A stretch of 34,092 nucleotides of DNA, taken from the NCBI GenBank assembly GCA_905235445.1, contig CAJOLJ010000077.1, forward strand, positions 1-34,092, given 5' to 3'. The notes under the pieces are model-generated. The model was given only the letters and a program-made list of their open reading frames with translations, had not been told where the DNA came from and searched no databases. This DNA comes from an uncultured Bacteroidales bacterium. Lineage in GTDB: Bacteria; Bacteroidota; Bacteroidia; Bacteroidales; UBA932. Positions 1 to 8,724 of this stretch are shown piece after piece (the stretch's first letter is position 1; the number at the start of each line of letters is the position of its first letter). The translations under genes were made by a program, and so were the position numbers.

Positions 1-222
1 ACACCTGCAGGAGGTGTTGTTGATGTCATTGAAGACGGAGTCAATGGATATTTGGCTGAAAGCTTTGACGATGAAGACTTCTATCGGAAAATCAAACAGG
101 CTATGAGTGAAAGAGGTAAAATTCCGTCAGAAAGAATCAAGCAGCAATACGAAAAGCATTTCTCGATGGAGACTTGTGCGGAGAACTATTATGAAGCATA
201 CAAACAGGCGGTGAAGGGATGA
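1..222 (+). CDS. Glycosyltransferase, C-terminal fragment (runs in from the left edge)
   Basis: An open frame enters from the left edge in frame 1 and stops at TGA 220-222, giving 73 visible residues. It contains PAGGVVDVIEDGVNGYL followed by a helix-rich tail. This matches the end of a GT4/GT-B glycosyltransferase, where a 'GGxxDxIxDGxNGxL' stretch follows the donor-binding acidic motif. The catalytic part is outside the window, so donor and acceptor cannot be inferred. Its stop overlaps the next start in an ATGA arrangement, which indicates translational coupling and one polysaccharide operon. Confidence 0.75.
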   Translation, partial: TPAGGVVDVIEDGVNGYLAESFDDEDFYRKIKQAMSERGKIPSERIKQQYEKHFSMETCAENYYEAYKQAVKG

Positions 223-1481
223 AGGTAATACTTGTCAATTACAGATACTTCTTCTCCGGAGGCCCGGAAAGATACTATTTCAACATCAAGGAGCTGTTGG
301 AGAAAAATGGTCATGAAGTCATTCCTTTCTCCGTCAAGTCTTCCCGCAATGTGCCCATAACAGTAAAAGGCAAGGAGCGTCCGGAGTTGGAGAAGTATTT
401 CCTGGACAAGGTAGATGATGAGGTGTATTTTGCCCAGTCGGCAAAGAAGAAGTCGGCAAGACTGATTTTCAAGTCCTTCACCCGGATGTTCTACTCAATG
501 GAGGCGAAACGTAAAATGAAGCGGCTCCTGAGGGATGAGAAGCCGGATCTTGTGTACGTCATACAGATGCACAATAAGATTTCACCGTCGATAGTGGATG
601 CTGCCCGCGAGATGAAGGTGCCGGTAGTGCATAGGATTTCCGACTTCCAGTATATGTGCCCAAATGCATTGTTCTACAATGACCGTACAGGTGTCTGTGA
701 AGAATATCTGAAAGGCAACAGGTTGGCTTGTGTGAAAAACAAATGTGTGCTTGATTCTTCCTTGTATAGCGGTATCAAGATGATGGCAAAATGCCTGCAT
801 GACATGATGAAGGTGCATGAGCGTATTGATGCATTTGTGGTTCCGAGTGCATTTACCTGCGCTAAACTGCACACGTATGGCATTCCATCTGAGAAATTGA
901 ACCATATCCCGACTTTCTTCAATATCAAGGAGCCGAATCCTCTGGTAAGCTATGAACCGTTCGTGTTGTATGTGGGGCGATTGGAGAAACAGAAAGGGCT
1001 GATGACGCTTGTCAAGGCATTTAAAGACTTTCCATACACACTCAAAATAATAGGCTTCAGCAGTGACGGTTATGAAAATGATTTGAAGGCATTTGCTGGC
1101 GAAACGGACAATATCCAGTTCATGGGCAAGATGGATTTTGAGCAAATCGTACCTTATCTGAAATCATGCCTATGCACCGTGGTTCCAAGTGAATGGTACG
1201 ACAATTTTCCAAACTCGCTGATAGAGAGTTATGCCTACAGGAAAGCGGTTGTCGCAACAGATTTCGGGAGCCTGAAAGAAATGGTGGAAGACGGTGAGAC
1301 GGGGTTGAAGTTCAAATATGGAGACGTTGATGACCTGAGGACAAAAATACAATATATGTTCGAGCACACGGAAGATGCAAGGAGAATGGGCGAAAATGGC
1401 TATCAACTCATCGGAACTAAGTATTCTCCGAGTACTCATTATAACCGGTTGATGGAGGTCTTCAAGAAGGTACTTGAATAA
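219..1481 (+). CDS. Family 4 glycosyltransferase (GT-B fold), surface polysaccharide synthesis
   Basis: This 420-residue protein resembles retaining GT4 glycosyltransferases, which transfer a sugar from a nucleotide-sugar donor to a growing lipid-linked glycan at the inner face of the cytoplasmic membrane. The N-terminus has the glycine loop SGGPERYYFN, and the C-terminal Rossmann half begins around FVLYVGRLEKQKGL. The acidic donor-site motif reads DNFPNSLIE, with Asp in place of the usual first Glu of the EX7E motif, as in the 'ENFP' subgroup. Four cysteines at about residues 147, 160, 171 and 176 form a small insertion after the first strands, a feature of a GT4 subgroup. It starts inside the stop of the upstream transferase (ATGA overlap). 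Substrate specificity cannot be read from the sequence. Confidence 0.9.
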   Translation: MKVILVNYRYFFSGGPERYYFNIKELLEKNGHEVIPFSVKSSRNVPITVKGKERPELEKYFLDKVDDEVYFAQSAKKKSARLIFKSFTRMFYSMEAKRKMKRLLRDEKPDLVYVIQMHNKISPSIVDAAREMKVPVVHRISDFQYMCPNALFYNDRTGVCEEYLKGNRLACVKNKCVLDSSLYSGIKMMAKCLHDMMKVHERIDAFVVPSAFTCAKLHTYGIPSEKLNHIPTFFNIKEPNPLVSYEPFVLYVGRLEKQKGLMTLVKAFKDFPYTLKIIGFSSDGYENDLKAFAGETDNIQFMGKMDFEQIVPYLKSCLCTVVPSEWYDNFPNSLIESYAYRKAVVATDFGSLKEMVEDGETGLKFKYGDVDDLRTKIQYMFEHTEDARRMGENGYQLIGTKYSPSTHYNRLMEVFKKVLE

Positions 1482-1488
1482 AAACAAG

Positions 1489-2592
1489 ATGGCAGAAAAG
1501 AAATTAAACGGCACAGTCATCGTGACCTATCGCTGCAATGCGCGGTGTACGATGTGTAACAGATACAAGGCTCCCTCGAAGGCAGAGGAAGAAATTTCTA
1601 TTGAAACAATCAAGAAATTGCCACGTATGTATTTCACCAACATTACCGGTGGTGAACCTTTTATCCGTACAGACTTGAAAGAACTGGTAAGAGAACTGTA
1701 TCGGAAAAGTGACCGTATCGTCATATCGACAAACGGTTTCTTCACTGACCGTATCATAGATTTGTGTAAGGAATTTCCGCAAATCGGCATCCGCATTTCA
1801 ATAGAAGGGCTGGAAAGGACCAATAACGAAATCCGTGGGCTGGATAATGGCTATCAGCGTGGATATACGACGCTGAGGAAACTGCGTGAGATGGGTATGA
1901 AGGATGTCGGTTTTGGAATGACGGTACAGGACAGGAATGCCTCGGACTTGGTCCCGCTGTATGAGATATCAAATGAGTTGGGAATGGAGTTTGCTACGGC
2001 TTCACTGCACAATTCGTTCTATTTCGTAGAAACGAAAAACATCATCAAGGACCGCCCTGTGGTTGCCAAGAACTTTGAAAACCTTGTAAACAGACTACTT
2101 GCGTCAAATTCTCCGAAAAAGTGGTTCAGAGCATATTTCAATCATGGTCTCATTAACTATATCTATGCTCAGAAGCGTCTCCTGCCTTGTGACATGAGCT
2201 TTGATACATTCTTTATTGATCCATACGGCGATGTCATGCCTTGTAATGGAACAAAAGATAAAGAAGTGATGGGCAATTTGACCCGTCAGACATGGGAAGA
2301 GTTATGGAACTCACCGCAGGCAGACGAGATCCGTAAGAAAGTACGTTGTTGTAATCGTAATTGTTGGATGATCGGTTCTGTTTCCCCTGCAATGCACAAA
2401 TACATTTTGCGTGTCATCCCATGGGTAATCTCTCATAAAGCAAAAAGCCTGCTTGGGATGAAATATTCCATGTATGAACTTGATATTTGTCGTAAGTACC
2501 GTGATGGTAAAGTCAGCAAAGAAGAACTTGACAAATGCTCTACATGCGACATAAATGCAGTAGTTAGTGATGGTCTTTCACAAGACACATAA
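1489..2592 (+). CDS. Radical SAM protein with SPASM-like C-terminus, in a glycosyltransferase operon
   Basis: The protein has 367 residues from the ATG at 1489; an in-frame TTG at 1474 would overlap the preceding gene by 8 bases and is less likely. The radical SAM cluster motif CNARCTMC uses Cys16, Cys20 and Cys23 to bind a [4Fe-4S] cluster that cleaves S-adenosylmethionine. It is followed by the NITGGEPF motif for SAM contact. The C-terminal half has further cysteines (LPCDMS, VMPCNG, RCCNRNCW, CSTCD), which resembles a SPASM/twitch auxiliary-cluster region. Both flanking genes are GT4 glycosyltransferases, so modification of a sugar, a lipid carrier or a glycan-linked peptide is possible. 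That is inference; no substrate peptide gene is visible. Confidence 0.85.
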   Translation: MAEKKLNGTVIVTYRCNARCTMCNRYKAPSKAEEEISIETIKKLPRMYFTNITGGEPFIRTDLKELVRELYRKSDRIVISTNGFFTDRIIDLCKEFPQIGIRISIEGLERTNNEIRGLDNGYQRGYTTLRKLREMGMKDVGFGMTVQDRNASDLVPLYEISNELGMEFATASLHNSFYFVETKNIIKDRPVVAKNFENLVNRLLASNSPKKWFRAYFNHGLINYIYAQKRLLPCDMSFDTFFIDPYGDVMPCNGTKDKEVMGNLTRQTWEELWNSPQADEIRKKVRCCNRNCWMIGSVSPAMHKYILRVIPWVISHKAKSLLGMKYSMYELDICRKYRDGKVSKEELDKCSTCDINAVVSDGLSQDT

Positions 2593-2603
2593 ATATTATT
2601 GAT

Positions 2604-3704
2604 ATGAAAATCGTTGTCACAGGCACACGAGGCATACCAAACATCATGGGCGGCGTTGAGACGCATTGTGAGGAACTGTTACCCCGATTAGTCGAATTAG
2701 GGTATGACATCACTGTCATCAGAAGGCGAAACTATATTCGGGAAGAAAAACCACTGACAGAATGGAAGGGAGTAAAGATTATCGACATCGATGCACCTAA
2801 GTCAAAGAAATTTGAGGCTATCGTACATACTTTCAAAGCCATCAATAAAGCCAAGGCACTCGGTGCAGATATTGTTCATATTCATACCGTTGGCTCCAAT
2901 CTGTTGACACCATACGCCCGACTGCTTGGAATGAAAGTGGTAATGACGCACCATGGTCCTGACTATGATCGGGATAAGTGGGGAAAGGTTGCCAAAAAGG
3001 TGCTGAGACTTGGAGAAATACTCGGTTGTAAGTTTGCAAATCAAGTGATTGTCATCTCCAACACCATCAAGACGCTGATTGAAGAAAGATGCGGCAGGAC
3101 AAAAGATGTCACACTTATACATAATGGAGTGCAACAACCCGAAATATGTTCCTATCCTGAATATTTCTGCGAACTTGGTATTGAAGAGGGTAAATACATC
3201 TTATGCGCATGCCGATTTGTTCCGGAAAAGAACCTGCACCATCTTATTGACGCATTCCTGTTACTCGGGAAATCAAAACGTATCCCTGAGGACGTGAGGC
3301 TTGTCCTGGCAGGCGATGCTGACTTCGAAGATGACTATTCAATATCGCTGAAAGAAATGGCAAAAGCGAATAATGTCGTCCTTACGGGATTCGTCAAGGG
3401 CAGGAAACTGCACTCGCTCCTAACCCATGCTGCGTGTTTCTGCCTGCCAAGCAGTCACGAAGGATTGCCTATCGCCCTGCTTGAAGCCATGTCATACAAC
3501 ATTCCTGTTGTGGCGAGTGACATTCCTGCCAATATGGAGATCGGACTTGACGACAGCCACTATTTTCCCTGTGGGAACATTGAAAAGCTTGCCGACAGAC
3601 TGGAAGAAATGAGCGTTTCTTCTCATAAGATAAGATATGATTTGCACCAGTATGATTGGGATGTAATAGCTGAACAGTGCGCCAGAGTTTACGATAAGTG
3701 TTAA
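2604..3704 (+). CDS. Family 4 glycosyltransferase with DUF1972-like N-terminus
   Basis: This 366-residue GT4-type transferase opens with VTGTRGIPNIMGGVETHCEE, the signature of the DUF1972/rhamnosyltransferase-like N-terminal domain. The second Rossmann domain carries CRFVPEKNLHHLIDAF and a canonical EX7E motif in SSHEGLPIALLEAM, where the two Glu contact the nucleotide-sugar. It lies 11 bases after the radical SAM gene and is the last gene of the polysaccharide cluster. The likely role is adding a hexose or deoxyhexose to a capsular, O-antigen or exopolysaccharide unit; the exact linkage is unknown. Base composition is lower in GC than the genes after 4 kb, in line with a laterally exchanged polysaccharide locus. 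Confidence 0.9.
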   Translation: MKIVVTGTRGIPNIMGGVETHCEELLPRLVELGYDITVIRRRNYIREEKPLTEWKGVKIIDIDAPKSKKFEAIVHTFKAINKAKALGADIVHIHTVGSNLLTPYARLLGMKVVMTHHGPDYDRDKWGKVAKKVLRLGEILGCKFANQVIVISNTIKTLIEERCGRTKDVTLIHNGVQQPEICSYPEYFCELGIEEGKYILCACRFVPEKNLHHLIDAFLLLGKSKRIPEDVRLVLAGDADFEDDYSISLKEMAKANNVVLTGFVKGRKLHSLLTHAACFCLPSSHEGLPIALLEAMSYNIPVVASDIPANMEIGLDDSHYFPCGNIEKLADRLEEMSVSSHKIRYDLHQYDWDVIAEQCARVYDKC

Positions 3705-3741
3705 AAGAGATTCTTGTGGCGTAAATTCGATGAACTAATTG

Positions 3742-3870
3742 CTACTTCAGCAAGCTCTTAAGATCGAAGAACATCAATGCCGTTTCGTCTTGCGGTTCCG
3801 GCTGGACGAGATACTTGAAGTCACACTTTTGATAGAACCCGACGGCGGAAATATAGTAAGCACTGTAAGC
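3742..3870 (-). pseudogene. GNAT acetyltransferase, C-terminal remnant
   Basis: Read on the - strand from about 3870 to the TAG at 3742-3744, the sequence encodes YISAVGFYQKCDFKYL followed by TALMFFDLKSLLK. The 'A-x-GFY-x-KCGFK' pattern and the final 'MFFDLK' strand are typical of the last two strands of small GNAT N-acetyltransferases. Upstream the frame runs into the inverted repeat and then a stop codon (TGA) in the loop region, so the acetyl-CoA binding motif and the N-terminus are missing. This is a decayed fragment, not an expressed gene. The identification rests on a short segment. Confidence 0.6.
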
Positions 3871-3921
3871 ACTCAACGGATAGCTACTACCCAATCAGTT
3901 AGCTATCCGTTGAGTGCTTAC
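3865..3921. repeat. Perfect 22-bp inverted repeat with 13-nt loop
   Basis: Bases 3865-3886 (beginning GTAAGCACTCAACGG) are the exact reverse complement of 3900-3921, with 13 bases (3887-3899) between them. The 9-mer GTAAGCACT is also tandemly duplicated at 3856-3864 and 3865-3873. There is no T-tract after the stem, so an intrinsic terminator is unlikely. The repeat interrupts the GNAT remnant. It may be a recombination scar, a small foldback element, or an amplification/assembly foldback. Confidence 0.85.
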
Positions 3922-4021
3922 GGATTGTTCCTGCCCGCTTTCTTAATGCTTTCGTAATTATGAAAGAGTTAACATGTACTCTTGGTGGTTACCATTCTAT
4001 TCCCAGGTGATTTCAACCTTC

Positions 4022-6796
4022 TCAAGGCATAGCACCGCTATTTGATCGGAAACCGATGAACTCATAGTCTCCCTCAACGGTTAATACCGTGGAAGTGCCG
4101 TACACTATGGTACCTAGAAGAGTTCCTTGTTTATCAGCAGAGTATAGTTCTGTCGGGTCTTCGTAAGCAGTGCTCTTCCCGTAAATGTTCAGTGTTCTTT
4201 CCTGAGCAGTATTTGCGTTCCATGTAACGACTACCTTCTTGACTTTCCCTCCCGTAGCAGTAGTGACTACACCGGAAGTGCTATTGTTGGAACGAAGCTG
4301 TATAGACTCATTTCCCCCAGCTGATTGGCCGGCATAAACGGCATTGGAATGTCCATCATTTGCTGCGGTTTTTCCAGACCAAGCTGCATAGTTCGTCCCA
4401 GTGACCTCAGTAAGGGCCCTGTCAAGAACATCTACACCTCCTGTCTGAGTGTCACCGTCCGTGGGTTCATCGATGTTCTGGGGAGCATTCTGCTCTATCG
4501 TGAGAGTCTCTATGGCACCTTCGCCTTCGAAACTGATCATGATACTCCTGGGGTTGCCTCCGTTCACATTATGTGTATTCTCTCCGAAAGTGACGGTCAC
4601 TTCGGTAGGTGTTTCGTCGCCCGTCCCGGAAGCGGGGGAGACTGTAACGCCGTTCTCTAAGGAGGAGGCTGTCCAATCGACATTGGAGGTAACTGTCAGC
4701 GTTACTGAGGTATCATCCCACTGCGCATTGACATTGGTTTTGCTCAGAGTGATATAGGCAGGAACGGAAATCACCTCGATGTCCTCTATGGCGGCAACGG
4801 TAAGTTGGACAGCGTTGCTGAACATCGTGACTGCCCCGGTTATGTTTGCCGTGGTGCCTTGCTTGAAGTTGCTGTTCGGGAGGATATAGGCATTGACGTT
4901 GTCGTTGCCCTGGGAAACCGTAGCGGTTTTCCTGGTGCCGCTTACATCTGCGGTGAAAGAGACATTGCTTACTTTCACCCTCATGCTCTGATATTTGTCG
5001 AAGTTGCCGGTGAGCTCGGCTACGGTGAGTTCGGTCAGAGGAACGGTCTGTCCCGCGACTGATTCGCACTCATAGTCCGTGATCTCGGGAACGCTATTGT
5101 ATATCTGACCCTCTTTTACTACCAGATTCTTGAGGACAGTGCCGGCGGTGAAGCCGTGTCCGCTCTTGTAGACCATCATTCCACCAGTGGCGTCCTCGAT
5201 GAAGAATGTGCTTCCATTCACATAGGAGACGGTGACATCATTGACTGTTTTAGGCTCGGGCAGTTCCGTTTTGGAAGTCTCCGTAGGCATGAATTTCCTC
5301 AGTTCCATAAGGGTGATGGAGGTAGGCGCCGCAGTGGCGGCGGCTACCGTAATCTCAATGGCATCGGAGCCGGCAAGGAAGTCGTCGTCCTCCTCCACTG
5401 AAGCCGTGATTGTGACGGTTCCCTCGGCGACACCGGAGACGACACCGTCTGCGGAGACTGTGGCGACCCGCTCATTGCTGGATGTGAAGGAAATGACCTG
5501 TGTGGAGGTCTCGTCTTTGGTAACGGAAAGATTCAGGGTTCCTCCCACTTCAAGTCCTCCCGTAGGCTCGGCAATAGAGATTCCGGGGTCTTTCTTGTCT
5601 GAGGTTACGGTTACATCGAGGAATACAAAATCATCGAGGAAAGTGCCGTCATCCTCAACGTATGCCATGACCTGGGTGGTTCCGGGTGCAATGCCCTTGA
5701 TTGTGCCCTCGGCATCGACAGTCAGGATATCCGTATCCAGGGAATTGAACTTGACGGTCTGGGTTGACGCCTCATCCTTGGTGACGGTGAGCTTCAGAGT
5801 CTCTCCAACCTTGACGCTTGCACTCTCGACGGTGAAAGCGAGGTTAGGGACTTTCTTGTTGAAATCAAGGTCCCCATTCATCTCGGAGTCGAGGTTCACA
5901 TAGAATGTGGCATCGGCAGTGAAGACGTTGCCTATGATGTTCGTACGGAAGTTGGGTGCAAGGGGAACGTTCGCAATGGCGGGGAACTCTATCTGGCCGT
6001 CATTTACGGAGAAGGTGACGGTGTGGAGGCTCGTCTGTGCAGGAGTGAGAACGTAGTTGCTGGAAATGTACTTGTAGGTTATGGCCTCACCGGTCTCGAC
6101 TGCGGGGGTGAAGGAAGCATCGGCCATCTTGTTGGAGATGAAAGTGTAGGTGCTGAGAGTTGTCTCGTCTACGGTTCCGTCAAGAAGGCTCATTTTGTTG
6201 GGAAGGTCGGTGATGGTCATCTGGGAGTTCGTGAACACCCCGCCCTGTGCCACGAATGCGGCCAGGTCTGAAGCAGGGGTCAGGACATTGACCTGCGAGA
6301 AAGGACGTACAAGGATGACATTCTCGTAAAAGCCATCTGCGAGGTTGATGATTTCGGCACATCCGAAGAATGCATCCCTTGCCTCGTCATTGGCGAGGCC
6401 CTTGATGTCGGCTATCAGAGTGGCATTCTCGAAATCAAGCGTGTAGCTTTCGGCCTGTGGATTCTGGGCAAAGAAAGCCACCTTGTAATCGAGCCCTTTC
6501 ACCAGTGAGAGGGTAACTTCTGCGGTGAGGTTTGACATCTGGACGGCTTTGTCTCCGACGAGGGAGAGTTCCGGCAGGTACTTGTCACCGGTCCCGTAGA
6601 CAGCGACGTTCAGTTTGGTGGCGGCAGTGCCGTCACCTATTTCCGCTTTGGTGGCGGCCTTGTTGGAAACGCTCACGGCGAATGAGGTCTTTACGACCTG
6701 GTCCGTGGACTCTTCCTGGGCGATCTCCTTGTTGCAGGAAACGAGCATGAGTGCTCCCGCTGCAAGGGCTGAAAGAAGAAAAAGCGCTTTTTTCAT
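4022..6796 (-). CDS. Large multidomain surface lipoprotein (fimbrillin-like, Big_2, OB-like, BACON), C-terminus frameshifted
   Basis: This 924-residue predicted lipoprotein has a signal peptide ending in the lipobox LVSC with Cys21 lipidated. Residues about 30-300 resemble the fimbrillin-like N-terminus of the next gene upstream, including the shared motif NFRTNII. Then come two Ig-like Big_2-type repeats (about 317-398 and 404-485), each holding 'GETLKLTVTKDE(A/T)STQ'-like text. An OB-fold-like region follows (about 490-675), then a BACON domain (about 680-772, ending TLTIEQNAP) and a C-terminal beta domain (about 790-924). The last open residues FRSNSGAMP end abruptly. The next frame continues CLEKVEITWE to a stop at 3997-3999, the expected ending of this domain, so an indel near 4030 has altered the tail. 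It is last in a - strand fimbria-like operon. A tip adhesin or carbohydrate-binding surface role is inferred. Confidence 0.8.
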   Translation of the reverse strand: MKKALFLLSALAAGALMLVSCNKEIAQEESTDQVVKTSFAVSVSNKAATKAEIGDGTAATKLNVAVYGTGDKYLPELSLVGDKAVQMSNLTAEVTLSLVKGLDYKVAFFAQNPQAESYTLDFENATLIADIKGLANDEARDAFFGCAEIINLADGFYENVILVRPFSQVNVLTPASDLAAFVAQGGVFTNSQMTITDLPNKMSLLDGTVDETTLSTYTFISNKMADASFTPAVETGEAITYKYISSNYVLTPAQTSLHTVTFSVNDGQIEFPAIANVPLAPNFRTNIIGNVFTADATFYVNLDSEMNGDLDFNKKVPNLAFTVESASVKVGETLKLTVTKDEASTQTVKFNSLDTDILTVDAEGTIKGIAPGTTQVMAYVEDDGTFLDDFVFLDVTVTSDKKDPGISIAEPTGGLEVGGTLNLSVTKDETSTQVISFTSSNERVATVSADGVVSGVAEGTVTITASVEEDDDFLAGSDAIEITVAAATAAPTSITLMELRKFMPTETSKTELPEPKTVNDVTVSYVNGSTFFIEDATGGMMVYKSGHGFTAGTVLKNLVVKEGQIYNSVPEITDYECESVAGQTVPLTELTVAELTGNFDKYQSMRVKVSNVSFTADVSGTRKTATVSQGNDNVNAYILPNSNFKQGTTANITGAVTMFSNAVQLTVAAIEDIEVISVPAYITLSKTNVNAQWDDTSVTLTVTSNVDWTASSLENGVTVSPASGTGDETPTEVTVTFGENTHNVNGGNPRSIMISFEGEGAIETLTIEQNAPQNIDEPTDGDTQTGGVDVLDRALTEVTGTNYAAWSGKTAANDGHSNAVYAGQSAGGNESIQLRSNNSTSGVVTTATGGKVKKVVVTWNANTAQERTLNIYGKSTAYEDPTELYSADKQGTLLGTIVYGTSTVLTVEGDYEFIGFRSNSGAMP

Positions 6797-6835
6797 GGGT
6801 TTGTATGTTATTGTTATTTATTTCAGTCAGTGGGG

Positions 6836-7657
6836 CTATAGGGATGTGATTATGTTCGTCCGGAAGTTCCGCCGGATCGTGACCCCGGTAACGGGCTTTT
6901 CCGTCTGGAAGGCATCTCCGCTCAGGATGTAGCTTCCCGAGAATGTGGAGGCCTCGTCCCCTGCGGGTATGAAGAAATGGAGCATCTCAGTGCAGGAGGT
7001 CTCGCCAGAGGTGGTCTCGATCATGGTCGGCTCGCCTTCATATGCGGTGACGCTGCCGGGGGTGGAGAACTCCCCGCTGAGGGCATTGTACACCGTAGGA
7101 ATGTCTTCTGCGGTGAAGGATGCGAAGGTGGGGGATAAGCCGGCACCCGAAGGGGAAGTCACCAGCAGGGCCACCCTTGCGAAAGGACGCTCGAGGGTGA
7201 CTTCAACGAGATTGTTCTCGGAGGGATCCGTGCCCATCGTGTAGTCCACTGCCTTCGTGAAGGCATCCTTGCAGGCGGAGACGTTGATTGCCTTGAGGTC
7301 ATTGCCCGTCCAGCTGTCGCCGTATGCGATGGTCTGCTGCCCATCTTCCTGGGCCCAGAATACCAACTTGTACGCCATGCCTTTGATGAGGTTCACTTTG
7401 AGGCTCTGGGGGAAAGTCCCGCTCTGGTGGGCGGAGGTGTAAAGGGTACCGTCCTCGTTGAACACTCCCACGAAGAGTTCCCCGCTGATTGCCTGGGCGC
7501 GGGTGACGGGGCCGTCCTTGACGGAGGCTCCGATGGTGAGGGTGGCGCTTTCTTCGGCAACTGAGGGGTCCTTCGTGCAGGAACCGAGGGCCAGGGCACA
7601 CAACAGGGACGCGCCCCCAAGCAGTATGAATGATAGTCTTGAAATTGTCTTTTCCAT
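6836..7657 (-). CDS. Fimbrillin-like lipoprotein
   Basis: The 273-residue predicted lipoprotein has a signal peptide MEKTISRLSFILLGG and lipobox LGSC with Cys27. The mature part is beta-rich and ends RRNFRTNIITSL. It therefore aligns with roughly the first 290 residues of the 924-residue neighbour, which goes on past the same NFRTNII motif into Ig-like repeats. The family resembles the fimbrillin/DUF6562-type proteins found in Bacteroidales fimbria loci, exported as lipoproteins and assembled on the cell surface. It lies 10 bases after the 351-residue lipoprotein gene and 39 bases before the large lipoprotein gene, all on the - strand. Whether it is a shaft or an accessory subunit cannot be decided. 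Confidence 0.75.
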   Translation of the reverse strand: MEKTISRLSFILLGGASLLCALALGSCTKDPSVAEESATLTIGASVKDGPVTRAQAISGELFVGVFNEDGTLYTSAHQSGTFPQSLKVNLIKGMAYKLVFWAQEDGQQTIAYGDSWTGNDLKAINVSACKDAFTKAVDYTMGTDPSENNLVEVTLERPFARVALLVTSPSGAGLSPTFASFTAEDIPTVYNALSGEFSTPGSVTAYEGEPTMIETTSGETSCTEMLHFFIPAGDEASTFSGSYILSGDAFQTEKPVTGVTIRRNFRTNIITSL

Positions 7658-7668
7658 ATCGTGCCCTC

Positions 7669-8724
7669 CTAGAAATGAATGTTATACTCTCCGTCGAAGC
7701 CGGCATTTATGCCGATCCCTCCGGTGGTGATCCCGGTGAAGAAGTCACCCTGGACAGTGGTGATGTTGTCTGCGAGCACAGGGACTACGACCCTTGCCGC
7801 ACCCAGTGCGACTCCCTTGTCATTGATGAGGGTCATGGAAACGTCCACGCTGGTCTCCCTGCCTCCTACAAGCACGTAGTCGAAGCCCAGCACGACGCTG
7901 CCGTCATCCTGGATCACGGGAACGGAGGTGAATTTCACCCCGGTCCTTGCGTCTGTGGGCTCGTTCTTGAAGTAATTGTAAGTGTCGGGAAGGAAACCGT
8001 TGTAGGTGAAGATGGCCTTGAACTTTGTGAAGTCGGTGGGGCCGTTGGATTTCTCGTAGGCTTCCTTGTCGAGGGATACGAACTCGAACTTGGCCACGGG
8101 CCTCGTCATCTTGACGTTGACCTGCGCAGTGGCACCCTGGGTGGGGTAGGCTGCCAGATCGACGTCGGCGCTCCCGGTGAAGGCGTCACGGAAGTCGGTG
8201 CTTCCGACATACTCCCTGTCGGTAATCCTTATCGAGGAGAAGTCGGAGACCGAGTAGAACGTGTCGGCCCTGGTTGCCTTGTCCACGAAGTCCACGACCG
8301 CCACGGCACGGTATTTCTTGGAATCCGCCGGGATCTTGAAGGTCTGCTGGAGGTTCACTACGAATGCCCCGAGGTAAGTGAAGGTCTTTTCCGGGGTGGT
8401 GGATATCTCCTCATCGGAGATGAAGGGGTACAGGTTCACGGTGTACCTTGCCCTGTAAGGGAAGAGTCCGTCCGGGTACTCGTCGTCACGGGACTTCGAG
8501 AGATAGTCCTTCATGTCATATTTCAGGAGCTTGTACTGTGGCAGGTCGTACTCGAAAGAAAGGGTCACTTCCATGCTCAGGCCGCCGTCATCTATGACAT
8601 CGACGGGGTTGCCGTTCTCATCGACCGGGAGTTCATGCACGTCGCACGAGGAAAGTCCCATGGAAAGGATGGCAGCGCACAGTGCCGCTGCAAAAGTCCT
8701 TGGAATCAATCTTTTCATTCTCAT
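7669..8724 (-). CDS. Fimbrial anchor/fimbrillin-like lipoprotein (DUF6562-type)
   Basis: This 351-residue predicted lipoprotein has a signal peptide with lipobox LSSC (Cys27), followed by DVHELPVDENGNPVDV. The 'SSCDVHE' start and the segment VKMTRPVAKFEFVSLD are recognisable from Bacteroidales fimbria-associated lipoproteins of the FimB/Mfa2 or DUF6562 kind, which anchor or extend fimbriae at the outer membrane. Its start codon overlaps the stop of the upstream DUF3575 gene (ATGA at 8721-8724), showing translational coupling. The next gene begins 11 bases downstream. Assignment as anchor rather than shaft is inferred from its position after the DUF3575 gene. Confidence 0.75.
   Translation of the reverse strand: MRMKRLIPRTFAAALCAAILSMGLSSCDVHELPVDENGNPVDVIDDGGLSMEVTLSFEYDLPQYKLLKYDMKDYLSKSRDDEYPDGLFPYRARYTVNLYPFISDEEISTTPEKTFTYLGAFVVNLQQTFKIPADSKKYRAVAVVDFVDKATRADTFYSVSDFSSIRITDREYVGSTDFRDAFTGSADVDLAAYPTQGATAQVNVKMTRPVAKFEFVSLDKEAYEKSNGPTDFTKFKAIFTYNGFLPDTYNYFKNEPTDARTGVKFTSVPVIQDDGSVVLGFDYVLVGGRETSVDVSMTLINDKGVALGAARVVVPVLADNITTVQGDFFTGITTGGIGINAGFDGEYNIHF

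Larger units (their letters stand above)
3705..4021. other. Junction between polysaccharide locus and fimbria-like locus
   Basis: No intact gene lies in these 317 bases. They hold, in order, the broken C-terminus of a GNAT acetyltransferase on the - strand (3742 to about 3870), a 9-bp tandem duplication (3856-3873), a perfect 22-bp inverted repeat (3865-3921), and the displaced last codons of the neighbouring large lipoprotein (3997-4021). The marks of breakage fit a recombination scar at the edge of a variable polysaccharide locus. No transposase and no target-site duplication were seen. Confidence 0.6.
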
